Of a stretch of DNA of 53,507 nucleotides, positions 38,627-49,050 are shown one piece after another. The notes below the pieces were generated by a model, which did no database searches, was not told the origin of the DNA, and saw only the letters and a list, made by a program, of their open reading frames with translations. The translations under genes were made by a program, and so were the position numbers. This stretch comes from Flammeovirgaceae bacterium UBA4465. Its GTDB lineage: Bacteria > Bacteroidota > Bacteroidia > Cytophagales > Cyclobacteriaceae. The stretch is taken from assembly GCA_905182375.1 (NCBI GenBank), contig CAJJBF010000011.1:1-53507 (forward strand). The letters are read 5' to 3'. Numbering within the stretch: the first letter of the stretch is position 1; each line of letters begins with the position of its first letter.

Positions 38627-39157
38627 ATGAATTTATTCCTTTTTTTCACCATTTTATTTACCTCAATGCAAGCGCAAGTAATTTTCGATTTTAATAAGAA
38701 GTCAGATCTTCAAGATTGGATTATTGTGAACGATGTAGTCATGGGTGGGCGATCGTCAAGTACTTTTAAATTGAATGAAGAAGGCTTAGGTACTTTTGAA
38801 GGTAATATATCTTTGGAAAATAATGGTGGATTTTCATCTTTGCGATATAGGTTTTTAAAAAGAACTCTAAAAGAATACACTCATGTTAAAATTACCTTAT
38901 GTGGGGATGGAAAAAAATATCAATTTAGGGTAAAGTCCAATGCACGTGATTATTATTCCTACATAGCCCCATTTCTGACCTCAGGTGAATGGCAAGAAAT
39001 CGTCATTCCTTTAGAAGATATGTATCCCTCTTTTCGTGGGAGAAGATTGAATCAACCTAATTTTTCTAATGATTCTATTGAAGAGCTTACCTTTTTGATA
39101 GGGAACAAAAAAAGCGAAAAATTTAAGCTCTTGATAGATAAAATAGTACTTGAATAA
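38627..39157 (+). CDS. CIA30-domain exported protein
   Basis: A 176-residue protein with a signal peptide (MNLFLFFTILFTSMQAQ) and a galactose-binding-like CIA30 (NDUFAF1) domain. The domain starts at about residue 18 with VIFDFNKKSDLQDWIIVNDVVMGGRSSS and continues with GTFEGNISLENNGGFSSLRYR and a YKFLLID-like final strand (KFKLLIDKIVL). Relatives are annotated as complex I assembly proteins, but bacterial members are poorly characterised. Starts two bases after the GntP permease stop, so it is probably co-expressed. Exported, so a direct link to cytoplasmic respiratory assembly is doubtful. Confidence 0.88.
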   Translation: MNLFLFFTILFTSMQAQVIFDFNKKSDLQDWIIVNDVVMGGRSSSTFKLNEEGLGTFEGNISLENNGGFSSLRYRFLKRTLKEYTHVKITLCGDGKKYQFRVKSNARDYYSYIAPFLTSGEWQEIVIPLEDMYPSFRGRRLNQPNFSNDSIEELTFLIGNKKSEKFKLLIDKIVLE

Positions 39158-39227
39158 TACGGATATCTATCAGTAATATGAAATCCTTCTTTATTTTACT
39201 TCTGGCCATTTTTAGATTCAATAAAAG

Positions 39228-39262
39228 AGGCTCAAAATGAGACCTCTGAGAGTTCTGAGCCT
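39228..39262. repeat. Inverted repeat between converging genes
   Basis: AGGCTCA (39228-39234) and TGAGCCT (39256-39262) form a seven-base-pair stem around a 21-base loop, between the CIA30 stop and the convergent dehydrogenase stop. No T-run follows on either side, so it is at best a weak bidirectional terminator. Confidence 0.35.
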
Positions 39263-39342
39263 GTGCTTATGGATTGATGACAAGGTGTGAGTTCAATTTA
39301 TTAAAAGATATAGGATGGGCAGGTGACCATTGATAAAAGTCA

Positions 39343-40497
39343 TCAATTTATGAGTGGACTCACTCTATGAGGATAGTCTCTTTCGCGGCATTGAAATTTA
39401 AGAATCGCTTCTTTGACCACATTGCCTTGGTCTACATTAATGGCATTTTTGATGGTCATATTTTGAGTCCAACTTGACCTACCGGCCAAGACAGAAGGTA
39501 AATGCACAATCAATGCCGCAGAAATAGATCTAGAAGCACTTTCCCAAAAATAACTGGGGGTGTGGTCAACGGCATAATAATCAATATCACCGATTTCCAG
39601 TATGGGTTCTTTAAAAGTAGTGGGTTGGGCAAAATAAAATCCCATGCCTTCATCGCAACTCACATCAATGATCAATGTGCCTGCCCTCAGACTAGATTTC
39701 TCCTCCTCAATGACAAAATTGACAGGATCATTGGTATCTTGATAGGTACCGTTTATGATGATTTCCGATTCGCTGATTAAATCCAATAAGGGTCGTTCGG
39801 TTCCATCATGTTCTACAATTTTTAACCTAGGTTCATTAAGACCTCCATTCTTGATACGGACATAGTTTACATCTAAGACCTCTTCTCGGACTTCATGATC
39901 AGGTCGCTGGATACATATGGTAATATCTCTAAAGCCATGGGCTTTTAATGCATAAATCGCACCTCTACTGACGGCACCAAAACTAAATATGATTACTTTT
40001 CTCTGATTGCCATAATGTCCATCTATCCCTTTCAGTTGTAAGGCATGAATGACTGCACAATAACCAGCCATTTCATTGTTCTTATAAAAAGTATGCCTTC
40101 CAATCTGTTCATTGGGACTCCAAACAAACATATCCTCAAATGCGATGAGAGTGAGCTTTCGATCAATGGCAGCTTGTGTGACGTGCATTTGCTGGGCGCA
40201 ATGGTGATAACCCCATAGTATGCCCCCTTCTTTCAATTCGTTGAAATCTGATAATATTGGTTTGGCGATGATCGCCGTTCCTATATCTGATAATATCTCT
40301 GACCTTGTAGCCATTTCTCCCGTTTGCTTTGCGATTTCATCATCTTCAATATGGAAGGGTTTGCCATATCCTTTTTCAAAAATGAGCTTTTTGCGGATAT
40401 GTTCAGGAAGTCTACGTAAATGCTCAGGATGAATAGGTACGCGTCTTTCATCTTCTTTTTTGGAAGTTCTAATAATACCTATCTTTGATAAATCCAT
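39343..40497 (-). CDS. AlaDH/PNT-family NAD(P)-dependent dehydrogenase, N5-(carboxyethyl)ornithine synthase-like
   Basis: A 384-residue member of the alanine dehydrogenase/transhydrogenase superfamily. The N-terminus IGIIRTSKKEDERRVPIHPEHL has the Arg of the substrate site. IIAKPILSDFNEL and WGYHHCAQQ occupy the places of the Lys and His motifs. The Rossmann loop is KVIIFSFGAVSRGAIYAL (about 166-183) and DVSCDEGMGF corresponds to the conserved Asp loop. Sequence features fit N5-(carboxyethyl)ornithine synthase or a related opine- or saccharopine-type dehydrogenase rather than alanine dehydrogenase, which is encoded at 12.8 kb. Intact; isolated between noncoding regions. Substrate not established. 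Confidence 0.75.
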   Translation of the reverse strand: MDLSKIGIIRTSKKEDERRVPIHPEHLRRLPEHIRKKLIFEKGYGKPFHIEDDEIAKQTGEMATRSEILSDIGTAIIAKPILSDFNELKEGGILWGYHHCAQQMHVTQAAIDRKLTLIAFEDMFVWSPNEQIGRHTFYKNNEMAGYCAVIHALQLKGIDGHYGNQRKVIIFSFGAVSRGAIYALKAHGFRDITICIQRPDHEVREEVLDVNYVRIKNGGLNEPRLKIVEHDGTERPLLDLISESEIIINGTYQDTNDPVNFVIEEEKSSLRAGTLIIDVSCDEGMGFYFAQPTTFKEPILEIGDIDYYAVDHTPSYFWESASRSISAALIVHLPSVLAGRSSWTQNMTIKNAINVDQGNVVKEAILKFQCRERDYPHRVSPLIN

Positions 40498-41221
40498 ATG
40501 ATTTCCTTTTTAGTTGAAGCCAAACATCGCTAATGAAATGAGCGTGGCTCTGTAATTAATTTTTTTTGTAAATAGATGACTGGCTAGGGATCAGGCATTA
40601 AATTGACCTCTAGTGTATCAATAATCAGGAAGGCTAAATGAAAAGAGACCTTTAGTTCACTGTAAAAACGTGCAGTGTAAGATTAATATCAACAGATAAT
40701 TAATAAGTTGTAAGTTACACTAAGTAATGACAGCTTTGATGAATAACGAAAGGAACCTCGGATTATCCTTTGATATCGAATCGAAGCAGAGTGAGCAAAT
40801 GATAGAGAAAGCTGTAACTCATTAGAGTTATTCAGAGATTGCTCAGATGTATTTAAATGAGGCTGTGCTTAGGATACCTTATTTGGGAGTGGATATTCAT
40901 TTTTGGGGGTTAATAAATTAAAGTTGAAATTCATAGATCCTAAAATAGGTTTATGCTTTAGCTCAAATTAAGTATTTTTAGGATCACGTTGGTACTTATC
41001 TAATGACCGCTATTTAGATTAAAAATTAAATGTGATCCCATATTAAAAGTAGTTGTGAGTTATTGTGAAAGCAAGTAGATGTAAAAATGAGTATTTGTGT
41101 AGCCATATTAATGCTTGCGGATCTTTAAAAAGGTTATTATTGTCTGTATATTGATTTTAAAACCACAAATGCACACTTTTTTATAGAAAAATCGTTGGAC
41201 ATAAATTAGGCAATTAAATAT
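40498..41221. other. Noncoding stretch with a possible gene remnant
   Basis: 724 bases without a supported gene. From ATG 40739 a frame reads MNNERNLGLSFDIESKQSEQ to a TAG at 40823, then continues SYSEIAQMYLNEAVLRIPYL to a TAA near 40919. It could be a vestige of an unidentified gene, but I cannot assign a family. The rest holds many stops in all frames. Confidence 0.4.
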
Positions 41222-42077
41222 ATGAATAAGATGAAATACAGCCCTAAACTTATCACCGTTTTATGCGTGCTCGCAATTGTCAGTTGTACTCAGTTACGTA
41301 GTAAAAATGGACAAATAACCAAAGAATGGGAAATAGATTTTATGGATGATTTTGAGCGTTTTAATCCTGAAAATTGGCAGGATCAAGAAATTTGGGTAAA
41401 TAATGAAACACATTGTTACGTGCCCAATAATGAATTTGATACCAGAGAGGTAGGTAATGGGACTTTAAAGATTAAGGTGGTTAATATCGGAGTAAAGCGT
41501 CCTTGTGATAATTTGGATAAACAGGGCAAACAACATCCGGACACCGAGTATGTAGCAGGTCGAATCGTATAAAAAATATAGAAGAATTTGTAAAAGGTAA
41601 ATGGACTGCAAGATTGAAATTAGCCAGCAATGGGGCGCCCAGTATGTTTCCTGCCTAGTGGATCCTCGGAGCACAAAACAATGGATTACCTGTTCAGCAG
41701 TCAGATGAGATTATTTGTTGGCCATTAACGGGATCAGGAGAAATTGATATTTTTGAAAATCATGGAGATCATCAAAAAAATGGGTTCACTACGGGAGCCA
41801 TTATAAGTCAAGGGGAGTGTGATAAAGGGGATTGGTGGAGTGGACGTAAAGGAGTGGAGGCCGCGCTAAACGAATTCCATGAATATTTAGTTGAATGGCA
41901 AGGGAGTGACTTGGTTTATCGACTTGATGGCCTTGAAGTCTATCGTAATATAGGGAGGGAGATAAATATCCAGAGGCAATATTTTCCATCTTAAACTTTG
42001 CGAAAATTACCAACCAGCCTATGACAGGCATTTGGGTGATGGAAGTGGATTGGGTAAAACACGAAAGGAGAAGTTGA
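41222..42077 (+). pseudogene. Glycoside hydrolase family 16-like lipoprotein, decayed
   Basis: The gene encoded a surface lipoprotein (lipobox-like LAIVSC near residue 20) with a GH16 jelly-roll, the family of laminarinases, agarases and carrageenases. WEIDFMDDFERFNPENW begins the domain, and the catalytic motif GEIDIFENHG (E-x-D-x-x-E) is still present in the second part. Lesions: a frame change at about 41570, an in-frame TAG at 41656 before WILGAQ, and another frame change at about 41960 before YPEAIFSILNF. The final part ends GIWVMEVDWVKHERRS. With stop and frameshifts together, and decayed neighbours, I regard it as a true pseudogene. Specificity unknown. Confidence 0.8.
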
Positions 42078-42704
42078 GTTTTGGTGCGGCTGATTGACGC
42101 ATATTGAGTAGTATTATTAGGATCAATAGAATGCCCTTTATAAAACGAAAAATAGGTCTTAAGGCCAAGATAACTTAACAATACTCACGAACTAATATTC
42201 AATGGTTGCGGGTTATAATCTGATACCAGTCATTAAACGCAATTGATCAATATGAGTAGAATCATCTCACTACTATAGTTGCGTGAAAAAAGGTGTTTGA
42301 TTGAGGGAGAATTGAAAAAATAGCGAGTAATAACTTTGATTTACTCTTATTGAAACCCAAATAATGGCTCGTATATGAAACGTAGAAAAGAGATTTGGGA
42401 GATATAAATGAAGAAATGATCAGATACTTGATCCTGTCGAATAATGAATAAATAGGTCTCATTTGACTTCCGAAATGAAATGAGGCATTAAATATAAAAA
42501 ATCACTTTTGTTAAGCAGATTTTTAATTTCAAACAAATTTGCTTGGAGTTAAGGCTGATTAGTTTAAAGCAAGTAACCTGTGATTTTTTTTGCCTTAATT
42601 CAAAATGAATCTTAATAAGGTCGAGATAATTAGATTATATAAATTTTCTTTCTTGAAGATGAAGATTTATTTTGAGTCTTGTAAAATTATATAATACTAA
42701 ATAT
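42078..42704. other. Noncoding region, nothing recognised
   Basis: 627 AT-rich bases between two pseudogenes. I checked both strands and see no frame with a recognisable family, RNA gene or clear terminator; likely eroded DNA. Confidence 0.55.
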
Positions 42705-43512
42705 ATGAGTAAAGGAAGAGTTAAAGATGTTTTAGATCCAAAGGATGTTAAAGCCTATGGCTTTTACAAGTTACGAGGCATTAAGAAGTGTTATTCGGGC
42801 TCGCTCAAATACTCCCTAAAAATATTATCAGTTTTAAAATAGCACTCATATTACGAAAAATTACCTTGCGAAATAAGGTTAAAATTATTGATCAAACTCA
42901 ATTTGACTTAAAGCTCAGGTTATTTCCAATGGATAATTTATGTGACCGATTTTTGCTATTTGTGCCAAAATTTTTCGAATATGATGAATTCCAGCTGATG
43001 TCCATGTTTAAAAGAGGATAGTATTTTTATTGATAATTTCATCAATATTTTCATTAAAGTCTTACATCGACGAAATATATCAATAAAACGGGTAGAATTT
43101 TGTCATTTGAGCCTAATCCGAAGATGATTGAACGTTTTAGATTTAACATTAAAATTAATGAGTTTGATCAGTTTATTGAGCTGAATGAAATTACTGATAA
43201 AGAAATGACTTTTAGTTCAGCATTATCAAAGAAGAATTTGGGAGGCGCAAGTATTGTAAAAAGTTTCGGAGAGGACAATGTAATGGTGAAGTACAGACCT
43301 TTACTTGGCTTACTAAACGAAAATGAGATTACCAAAATTGATATTGAAGAAGCAGGACCCTTTCTTTAAATCCTTTTTTTCAAAACGCCCCAAGGGCATT
43401 ATTCCCTAAAACAATCTTTATTGAGTCTGAAGATAATATTGACCTTATCAAACTTGGATATAAGTTCATTAAGAGAACAAGAGCCCAAAATTCCATTTAT
43501 GTTTTAGATTAA
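42705..43512 (+). pseudogene. FkbM-family methyltransferase remnant
   Basis: Pieces of one FkbM methyltransferase occur in order but in different frames. MSKGRVKDVLDPKDVKAYGF starts at 42705 and stops at 42840. FDLKLRLFPMDNLCDRFLLF and PKFFEYDEFQ lie in a second frame. ILSFEPNPKMIERFRFNIKI follows in a third, and LSLNPFFQNAPRALFPKTIF to IKRTRAQNSIYVLD ends at 43510. The SAM-binding motif, normally FIDIGANIG, has become FIDNFINIF, losing its glycines. At least three frame changes plus motif loss mean the gene is dead. FkbM enzymes methylate sugar or polyketide hydroxyls, often near polysaccharide clusters; none remains here. Confidence 0.75.
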
Positions 43513-43973
43513 AAAAAACTAGGTTCAATTTTATTAATAGAATAGATATGAAAGAGTGGGAGTCTTTTTATTGTTGCCTTATATTCAAAGAAAAGCCTGA
43601 AAATTTTAAATTGATAAAAAAAATCAATTTAGATAGACTTTGATTTAGACCGTCCAAGCTTCAAATAAAATTTAATAAGAAACGGCCAATGGTAGGCAGG
43701 GAGAGCGGCTTGCTGAGAATAGATATTCCATAGGATGGTAACAGAAAGCATTCAATAAAGGGTAAGACGATTCACTCGGATAAAAATAGGTATTTGCACT
43801 CATAAATAAAGGGCCATTGGTGACTTATCACAGCTGAGATTAAAAGTAAAGAGGGGTAAAGAAAATAGATTGTAGGAGGCGTATATATTATCGAGTAGTG
43901 TCAAAATAAAATGATAGATGATGTAACTTGATGAGTATAAAGCAATGTGGCGAGAGCTAATTCAAACATTCAG
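43513..43973. other. Noncoding region upstream of the GMC gene
   Basis: 461 bases. A short frame from ATG 43547 reads MKEWESFYCCLIFKEKPENF and ends after about 32 codons; it may be a tail of the FkbM remnant or chance. No other gene or RNA seen; it must contain the promoter of the oxidoreductase gene. Confidence 0.45.
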
Positions 43974-45572
43974 ATGAATAAATACGATTATATTATCATA
44001 GGAGCAGGCTCAGCAGGTTGCGTTTTAGCCAATCGCCTGTCCAAAAATCCATCACATCAAATATTACTTATTGAAGCAGGTAAGCCAGATAAAAAACCAG
44101 AAATAGGTATCCCGGGAGGCTATGGCAATTTACATCGATCGAGTGTCGATTGGGGCTTTTCTACAGTTCCGCAACAATATGTAAACAACCGAAGCATCTA
44201 TTTGCCCCGCGGCAAAACCCTGGGGGGATCCAGTTCGACCAATGCGATGGCCTATGTACGTGGGAATAGGGCTGATTACGATGAATGGTCCGATCTGGGA
44301 AACAAAGGATGGTCGTTTGATGAGGTGCTTCCCTATTTTAAAAAATCAGAGCATAACGAAGATTATAACGACGCTCATCATGGGCATGAAGGTCCATTAA
44401 ACGTAACCCTTGGTAAGGAATTTCAAACGCCCTATGCACAGGCTTTTCTAGAGGCCTGCCAGCAATCAGGCATACCCAAAAACAGGGATTATAATGGGAC
44501 CACTCAATTGGGGGTAAGTTTATTTCAATTTACCATCAAGGAAGGAAAGCGCCAGAGTACGGCAGTAGCATTTTTAAAACCGGTGATGCATCGTCCTAAT
44601 TTAACGGTGATTACCCAAGCTCGGGTCAGCGAAATCTTGATAGAAGCAGATTGCGCAGTGGGCGTAGCTTATGTCAAGTCTGATAGTATCCAAAAAGCCT
44701 ACGCTTCGAAGGAAGTTATCTTGTCAGCAGGTGCTTTTCAATCCCCTCAGTTACTCATGTTATCAGGTATAGGCCCTCAAGAGGTACTGAAACGCCATCA
44801 AATCTCGGTGAAAAAAGACTTACCTGGGGTGGGACAAAACTTACAAGATCATCTTTTTATTAATGTTTCCAGCTTGGCACTTCAGCAAGAAGGGTTTAAC
44901 CATCATTTTAAGCCTTTAAATCAAGTGAAAGCCCTGATCAAGTACTTGATTACCCATAAAGGTCCCTTGGCATGCAGTGCGCTGGAAGCAACAGCATTTT
45001 TTTCTTCGAATACAGGGACGCAACCCGATCTCCAATTTCATTTTACGCCTTTACATATAGGGAATGATTATGTTCCTGACCTTTACAACACCAAAACTTA
45101 CCCTACTTACGATGGATATACCATTGCACCCACCCTATTGAAACCGAAAAGCAGGGGTTATGTGGGATTGAATTCAAGTGATCCAATGGATGCCCCATTG
45201 ATTCAACCTAATTTCTTATCTGCTGCAGACGATTTAAAAATGCTTATTTTAGGTGTTAAAAAGGCATTAGAAGTTTCGAAAGCGGCCGCATTTAACCCTT
45301 TTAGGAAAACTATTATCGTACCCAAAGATGAATCAGATACAGAGATAATTGAGCATATTAAAAAGGGATTAGAAACGGTCTATCATCCTGTAGGTACCTG
45401 TAAAATGGGTCACGATGATATGGCAGTAGTGAGTGATACCTTGAAGGTACATGGTTTAAAGAGATTGAGAGTGGTAGATGCCTCCATCATGCCTACCATT
45501 GTTTCTGGAAATACCAACGCAGCCGCCATTATGATTGGGGAGAAGGCAGCGGATATGATTTTGGGTCAGTGA
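43974..45572 (+). CDS. GMC-family oxidoreductase (choline dehydrogenase-like)
   Basis: A 532-residue FAD-dependent alcohol oxidase/dehydrogenase of the glucose-methanol-choline family. FAD loop YIIIGAGSAGCVLANRL at about residues 5-21, LIEAG as the ribose-binding acid, PRGKTLGGSSSTNAMAYVRG as GMC signature 1, and GAFQSPQLLMLSGIGP as signature 2. The catalytic pair is His in VYHPVGTCKMG and Asn in VSGNTNAAAIMIGEKAAD. I use ATG 43974 (MNKYDYIII) because a GTG 27 bases upstream adds a non-family extension. Substrate may be choline or another alcohol; no betaine aldehyde dehydrogenase is adjacent, so choline use is unproven. Confidence 0.92.
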   Translation: MNKYDYIIIGAGSAGCVLANRLSKNPSHQILLIEAGKPDKKPEIGIPGGYGNLHRSSVDWGFSTVPQQYVNNRSIYLPRGKTLGGSSSTNAMAYVRGNRADYDEWSDLGNKGWSFDEVLPYFKKSEHNEDYNDAHHGHEGPLNVTLGKEFQTPYAQAFLEACQQSGIPKNRDYNGTTQLGVSLFQFTIKEGKRQSTAVAFLKPVMHRPNLTVITQARVSEILIEADCAVGVAYVKSDSIQKAYASKEVILSAGAFQSPQLLMLSGIGPQEVLKRHQISVKKDLPGVGQNLQDHLFINVSSLALQQEGFNHHFKPLNQVKALIKYLITHKGPLACSALEATAFFSSNTGTQPDLQFHFTPLHIGNDYVPDLYNTKTYPTYDGYTIAPTLLKPKSRGYVGLNSSDPMDAPLIQPNFLSAADDLKMLILGVKKALEVSKAAAFNPFRKTIIVPKDESDTEIIEHIKKGLETVYHPVGTCKMGHDDMAVVSDTLKVHGLKRLRVVDASIMPTIVSGNTNAAAIMIGEKAADMILGQ

Positions 45573-45624
45573 AGAGGGGGGCGACTGTTGAAGACTTACC
45601 TCAATATTTAAGGCTTAATCAGTA

Positions 45625-46968
45625 ATGAAAATGGATGAAAAGCGGATTAAAAAATTGCTCAGTCTATCAACAAGAGGGCATCATTTGGCAACTACACCGA
45701 GTAGGATAGACCATGCCTTATTCATGGAGGCGAAACAAAATCTGTATGATCCTGAAGATAATCCATCAGGCTCATTCCCATTGAATGTAGCCGAAAACCA
45801 AATAATGGCACCAATAATAAAGGTGAAATTGATGACCCTTCTCAAAAATAATGAGATGCCGGATTGGGTTATGGGTTATACGCATTATTTGGGGCATCCT
45901 GAGGTAAGAATGATGATTGCACGATTTATGGAGCAACACTTGTGTGATTGTAAGATTCATCCTGACACCTTGGGGCTATCGGCCGGGGCAACAGCCATTG
46001 TGGAGGTGACTGCTTTTTTATTGGCCAATCCAGGAGATGTAGTGGTCATCCCAGCACCTGCTTATCCGATGTATACTAATGATTTTGGTATCAAGGCGGG
46101 GATCAGCCGCTATGATCTTCAAACCCATGATAACCTGCAAGAAATAGGCACAAAGGCACCCGTAACGATTGATTTATTGGAGCGTACTTGGGCAATATTG
46201 AAGGCCGAAGGTCGGTGCTTTAAAATATTATTGATTTCTTCACCCGATAATCCAACGGGCTGTAGGTATGAGGAAGACCAATTGCGTGCGCTGGCACGTT
46301 GGTGTATCGAGCATCAGGTTCATATGATTGTCAATGAAATCTATGGACTTTCCTTGATTGATACGACTCCTATTGACCATCCATGGAGTACGCAGGGTCA
46401 AGATGAATATGTATCTTTTGCCAAAATCATGGAAGAATTTGTCTCGGACTACCTACATCTCTGGTATGCATTTTCCAAAGATTTTGGGATGTCAGGGCTT
46501 CGTTGTGGGGTAGTGTATTCATTAAACAAGGGCTTCATATCCGGGCTCGAAAACATCAATGTGCCACACATGGTATCAAATATGTCTCAATGGATGATCA
46601 AAGAAATGCTCAGTGATGATGAATTTATAAAAAACTATATTGAGCAAAATAAAAAGCAGATTACTCGAAGCTATCAATGGGTAGTAGCTGCTTTGAAATT
46701 ATTAGATGTCCCCTTCATTCCCAGTAGAGGGGGCATATTTGTCTGGATCGACCTATCTAGTTACTTGGATGCAGATAACGATGAGGCTGAAATAGCACTT
46801 TGGATGAATATCTATAAACAAACGGGTGTACTGCTGACCCCGGGCAAAGAGTTTAAGCATCTACAAAAGGGACTTTTTAGGATGGTTTATACTGCAGTTT
46901 CTTTTGATCACTTGAAGGTAGCTGTGGAGCGGTTGTCAGCTTATCTAGGGCAATTTAAAATTAGATGA
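45625..46968 (+). CDS. Class I/II aminotransferase, ACC synthase-like
   Basis: A 447-residue fold-type I PLP enzyme. NLAENQ-like PLNVAENQ, GYTHYLGHPEVR, the PLP-contact ISSPDNPTG, and the Schiff-base Lys in YAFSKDFGMSGLRCG are all present; FRMVYTAV near the end carries the carboxylate-binding Arg. The overall layout resembles 1-aminocyclopropane-1-carboxylate synthases, but bacterial relatives are usually aminotransferases or lyases of unknown substrate, so I avoid a specific name. Intact. It starts 52 bases after the GMC oxidoreductase and may share its transcript. Confidence 0.88.
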   Translation: MKMDEKRIKKLLSLSTRGHHLATTPSRIDHALFMEAKQNLYDPEDNPSGSFPLNVAENQIMAPIIKVKLMTLLKNNEMPDWVMGYTHYLGHPEVRMMIARFMEQHLCDCKIHPDTLGLSAGATAIVEVTAFLLANPGDVVVIPAPAYPMYTNDFGIKAGISRYDLQTHDNLQEIGTKAPVTIDLLERTWAILKAEGRCFKILLISSPDNPTGCRYEEDQLRALARWCIEHQVHMIVNEIYGLSLIDTTPIDHPWSTQGQDEYVSFAKIMEEFVSDYLHLWYAFSKDFGMSGLRCGVVYSLNKGFISGLENINVPHMVSNMSQWMIKEMLSDDEFIKNYIEQNKKQITRSYQWVVAALKLLDVPFIPSRGGIFVWIDLSSYLDADNDEAEIALWMNIYKQTGVLLTPGKEFKHLQKGLFRMVYTAVSFDHLKVAVERLSAYLGQFKIR

Positions 46969-47277
46969 GGTAGGATCGTTGGGGCCTATTGGTGTAGGTA
47001 GAGGTGATGGATCGGGAGAGGTGTGATAGATGTCTGTTAATGAGGTTTTGCAGTTTAGATAATTGCCTTTTAAGTTTAGATTTTTTCAAAAGGCTCAGAC
47101 TATCTTTTCTGCATTTTTTAGGCTGTTGGTATCCTTCTTGGGATCAGTTCCAATCAAATAATGATTAAAATTACTCTCAGTAGGGGATTCATAGATCCTA
47201 TTTCGGTTGTTTTTGTTAAACCGTTCATCAAATTAAAACTGCTTGAAATTTGAAATTTTAGAGGGAGAGTCAAATTC
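46969..47277. other. Intergenic region, no gene found
   Basis: 309 bases before the serine ammonia-lyase gene. No supported open frame or RNA seen. A GAGGGAGAG stretch seven bases before the ATG at 47278 would be an unusually good Shine-Dalgarno site for Bacteroidota. Confidence 0.5.
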
Positions 47278-48696
47278 ATGTTAGATTTGAATATGCAAGC
47301 TATTAGTGTCTTTGATATTTTCAAAATAGGGGTTGGGCCTTCGAGTTCACACACGTTAGGTCCATGGAACGCAGCCTTAACTTTTGTCCAGCTACTTGAC
47401 CTCGAGGCGTTAGATAGGATACAAATAGATTTATATGGTTCTTTGGCTAAGACAGGCAAGGGGCATGCGACCGATAAGGCCATTATACTTGGATTGATGG
47501 GGTATGAACCGAAGTCCGTAGATATTGCTCAAATTGCTCAAATGATCCTCGAGGTGCAAAAATCTAATATCTTGGTCATTCAATCGAAAGAAGTACATTT
47601 TGAGGGAGCAAGAGATATTATTTTTAATTCCTATGTGCATGAGCGTCATCCGAATACATTGATATTTAGTGCCTTTACTGGGGAAAAGTTACTTAAGCAA
47701 CAACTTTTTGCCTCCGTGGGCGGAGGATTTATTGAAAGTGAAACTCCCGGAGAGACGCTACATTCCTTAGGAGATTTCCCATTTCCTATCAATAAAGGAG
47801 TAGATATTTTAGCCTACACGAGCAAAAAGGAGTGTACGATTTCAGATATTGTGTTACAAAATGAGCTGACTTTGCAAACCATTAAAGAGATAGATCAGCA
47901 AATTGTCTTAATTTTTGAAACTATGTTAGAGGCTATTTATCAGGGTTGTTGTGCGGAAGGCACTTTACCTGGAGGCTTAAATGTATCCAGGCGAGCCAAA
48001 AAAATATACGATAAGCTAACAGATTCTTTTGTTCATACGACAAGAGATGAATGGATGTCAGGTATTCAAAATGGATCTAAAGATTTTAGTGTTATCAATA
48101 AGTGGGTAAGTTGTTTCGCCCTTGCGGTAAATGAACAAAATGCTGCGATGGGAAGAATTGTGACCTCGCCGACCAATGGTGCGGCAGGTGTCATTCCCTC
48201 AGTCCTTCTTTATTATATACTTTTTTGTGATTATAGAGGCATAGAAGAGGTTAAGAAATTTCTTTTTACTGCAGGAGAGATAGGGTGTTTATTCAAAAAA
48301 GGGGCAACTATTTCAGCAGCCGTAGGAGGCTGTCAAGCTGAAGTGGGTGTATCATCGGCAATGGCAGCTGCTGGATTGGCTGAGGTGCTGGGGGGTACCC
48401 CTGAACAATGTCTGATGGCAGCAGAAATCGCGATGGAGCATCATCTTGGATTGACATGTGATCCGGTCAAAGGATTGGTCCAAGTACCTTGTATTGAACG
48501 CAATACCATGGGTGCCATCAAGGCGATTACGGCCGCAAATTTGGCACTGGAGAGTGATGCTTCGGCAGCCATTGTAAATATTGATACGGTCATTCAGACC
48601 ATGTGGGATATCGCCAAAGACATGCATACCAAGTACAAAGAAACCTCAGAGGGAGGGCTGGCCATTAATCTATCCGTCATTCATCCTAATTGTTAA
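47278..48696 (+). CDS. L-serine ammonia-lyase, iron-sulfur type
   Basis: A 472-residue single-chain L-serine dehydratase that converts serine to pyruvate and ammonia with a [4Fe-4S] cluster. [22 protein letters not shown] opens the beta domain, and the alpha domain holds the [36 protein letters not shown] and [22 protein letters not shown] segments, including the cluster cysteines. The first ATG (47278) has a strong GAGGGAGAG site upstream; a second ATG at 47293 gives the usual family N-terminus and is an alternative. Intact. Fits an amino-acid-degrading metabolism with ald and the E1 fusion. Confidence 0.95.
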   Translation: MLDLNMQAISVFDIFKIGVGPSSSHTLGPWNAALTFVQLLDLEALDRIQIDLYGSLAKTGKGHATDKAIILGLMGYEPKSVDIAQIAQMILEVQKSNILVIQSKEVHFEGARDIIFNSYVHERHPNTLIFSAFTGEKLLKQQLFASVGGGFIESETPGETLHSLGDFPFPINKGVDILAYTSKKECTISDIVLQNELTLQTIKEIDQQIVLIFETMLEAIYQGCCAEGTLPGGLNVSRRAKKIYDKLTDSFVHTTRDEWMSGIQNGSKDFSVINKWVSCFALAVNEQNAAMGRIVTSPTNGAAGVIPSVLLYYILFCDYRGIEEVKKFLFTAGEIGCLFKKGATISAAVGGCQAEVGVSSAMAAAGLAEVLGGTPEQCLMAAEIAMEHHLGLTCDPVKGLVQVPCIERNTMGAIKAITAANLALESDASAAIVNIDTVIQTMWDIAKDMHTKYKETSEGGLAINLSVIHPNC

Positions 48697-49050
48697 TCAG
48701 GGTACCCTTTTGAATAGATTCAAAGAATAAAGTGCGCAACAAAAGGTTTTTTATCTGAAGTAAAATGAACAGAATCCTGATTTTTCTCCATCTTAATATT
48801 TTGCTTCAGTTATTATTTAGAATGTTTCACACATGGGTTTGTACCTTGGCATCTTTTGACTGCAAATTGTTTTTTAAATGCTTAAGAGACCTATTTATAA
48901 GTGAAGGGTTCATTTAACTTTAAATATCTTCCAGAACGATAGCGAATTATGTTTAAATTACTCTATTTTGATTGATGAAAATGAGTGGTTCATGGGTTGA
49001 TTTTTATACTTGTCAGAATCCTCTCAATTTATAATTTATAAAATTTAGCT
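48697..49050. other. Intergenic region, no gene found
   Basis: 354 AT-rich bases between serine ammonia-lyase and the S9 peptidase gene. No gene, RNA or convincing terminator seen; it should hold the promoter for the peptidase. Confidence 0.55.

Noticed and set aside
39228..39262. Inverted repeat as a strong bidirectional terminator
   Set aside because: The loop is long and no T-run follows on either strand, so it is kept only as a weak repeat feature.
45625..46968. Ethylene-type ACC synthase
   Set aside because: The fold and motifs are shared with many bacterial aminotransferases; no residue pattern visible by eye proves ACC synthesis.
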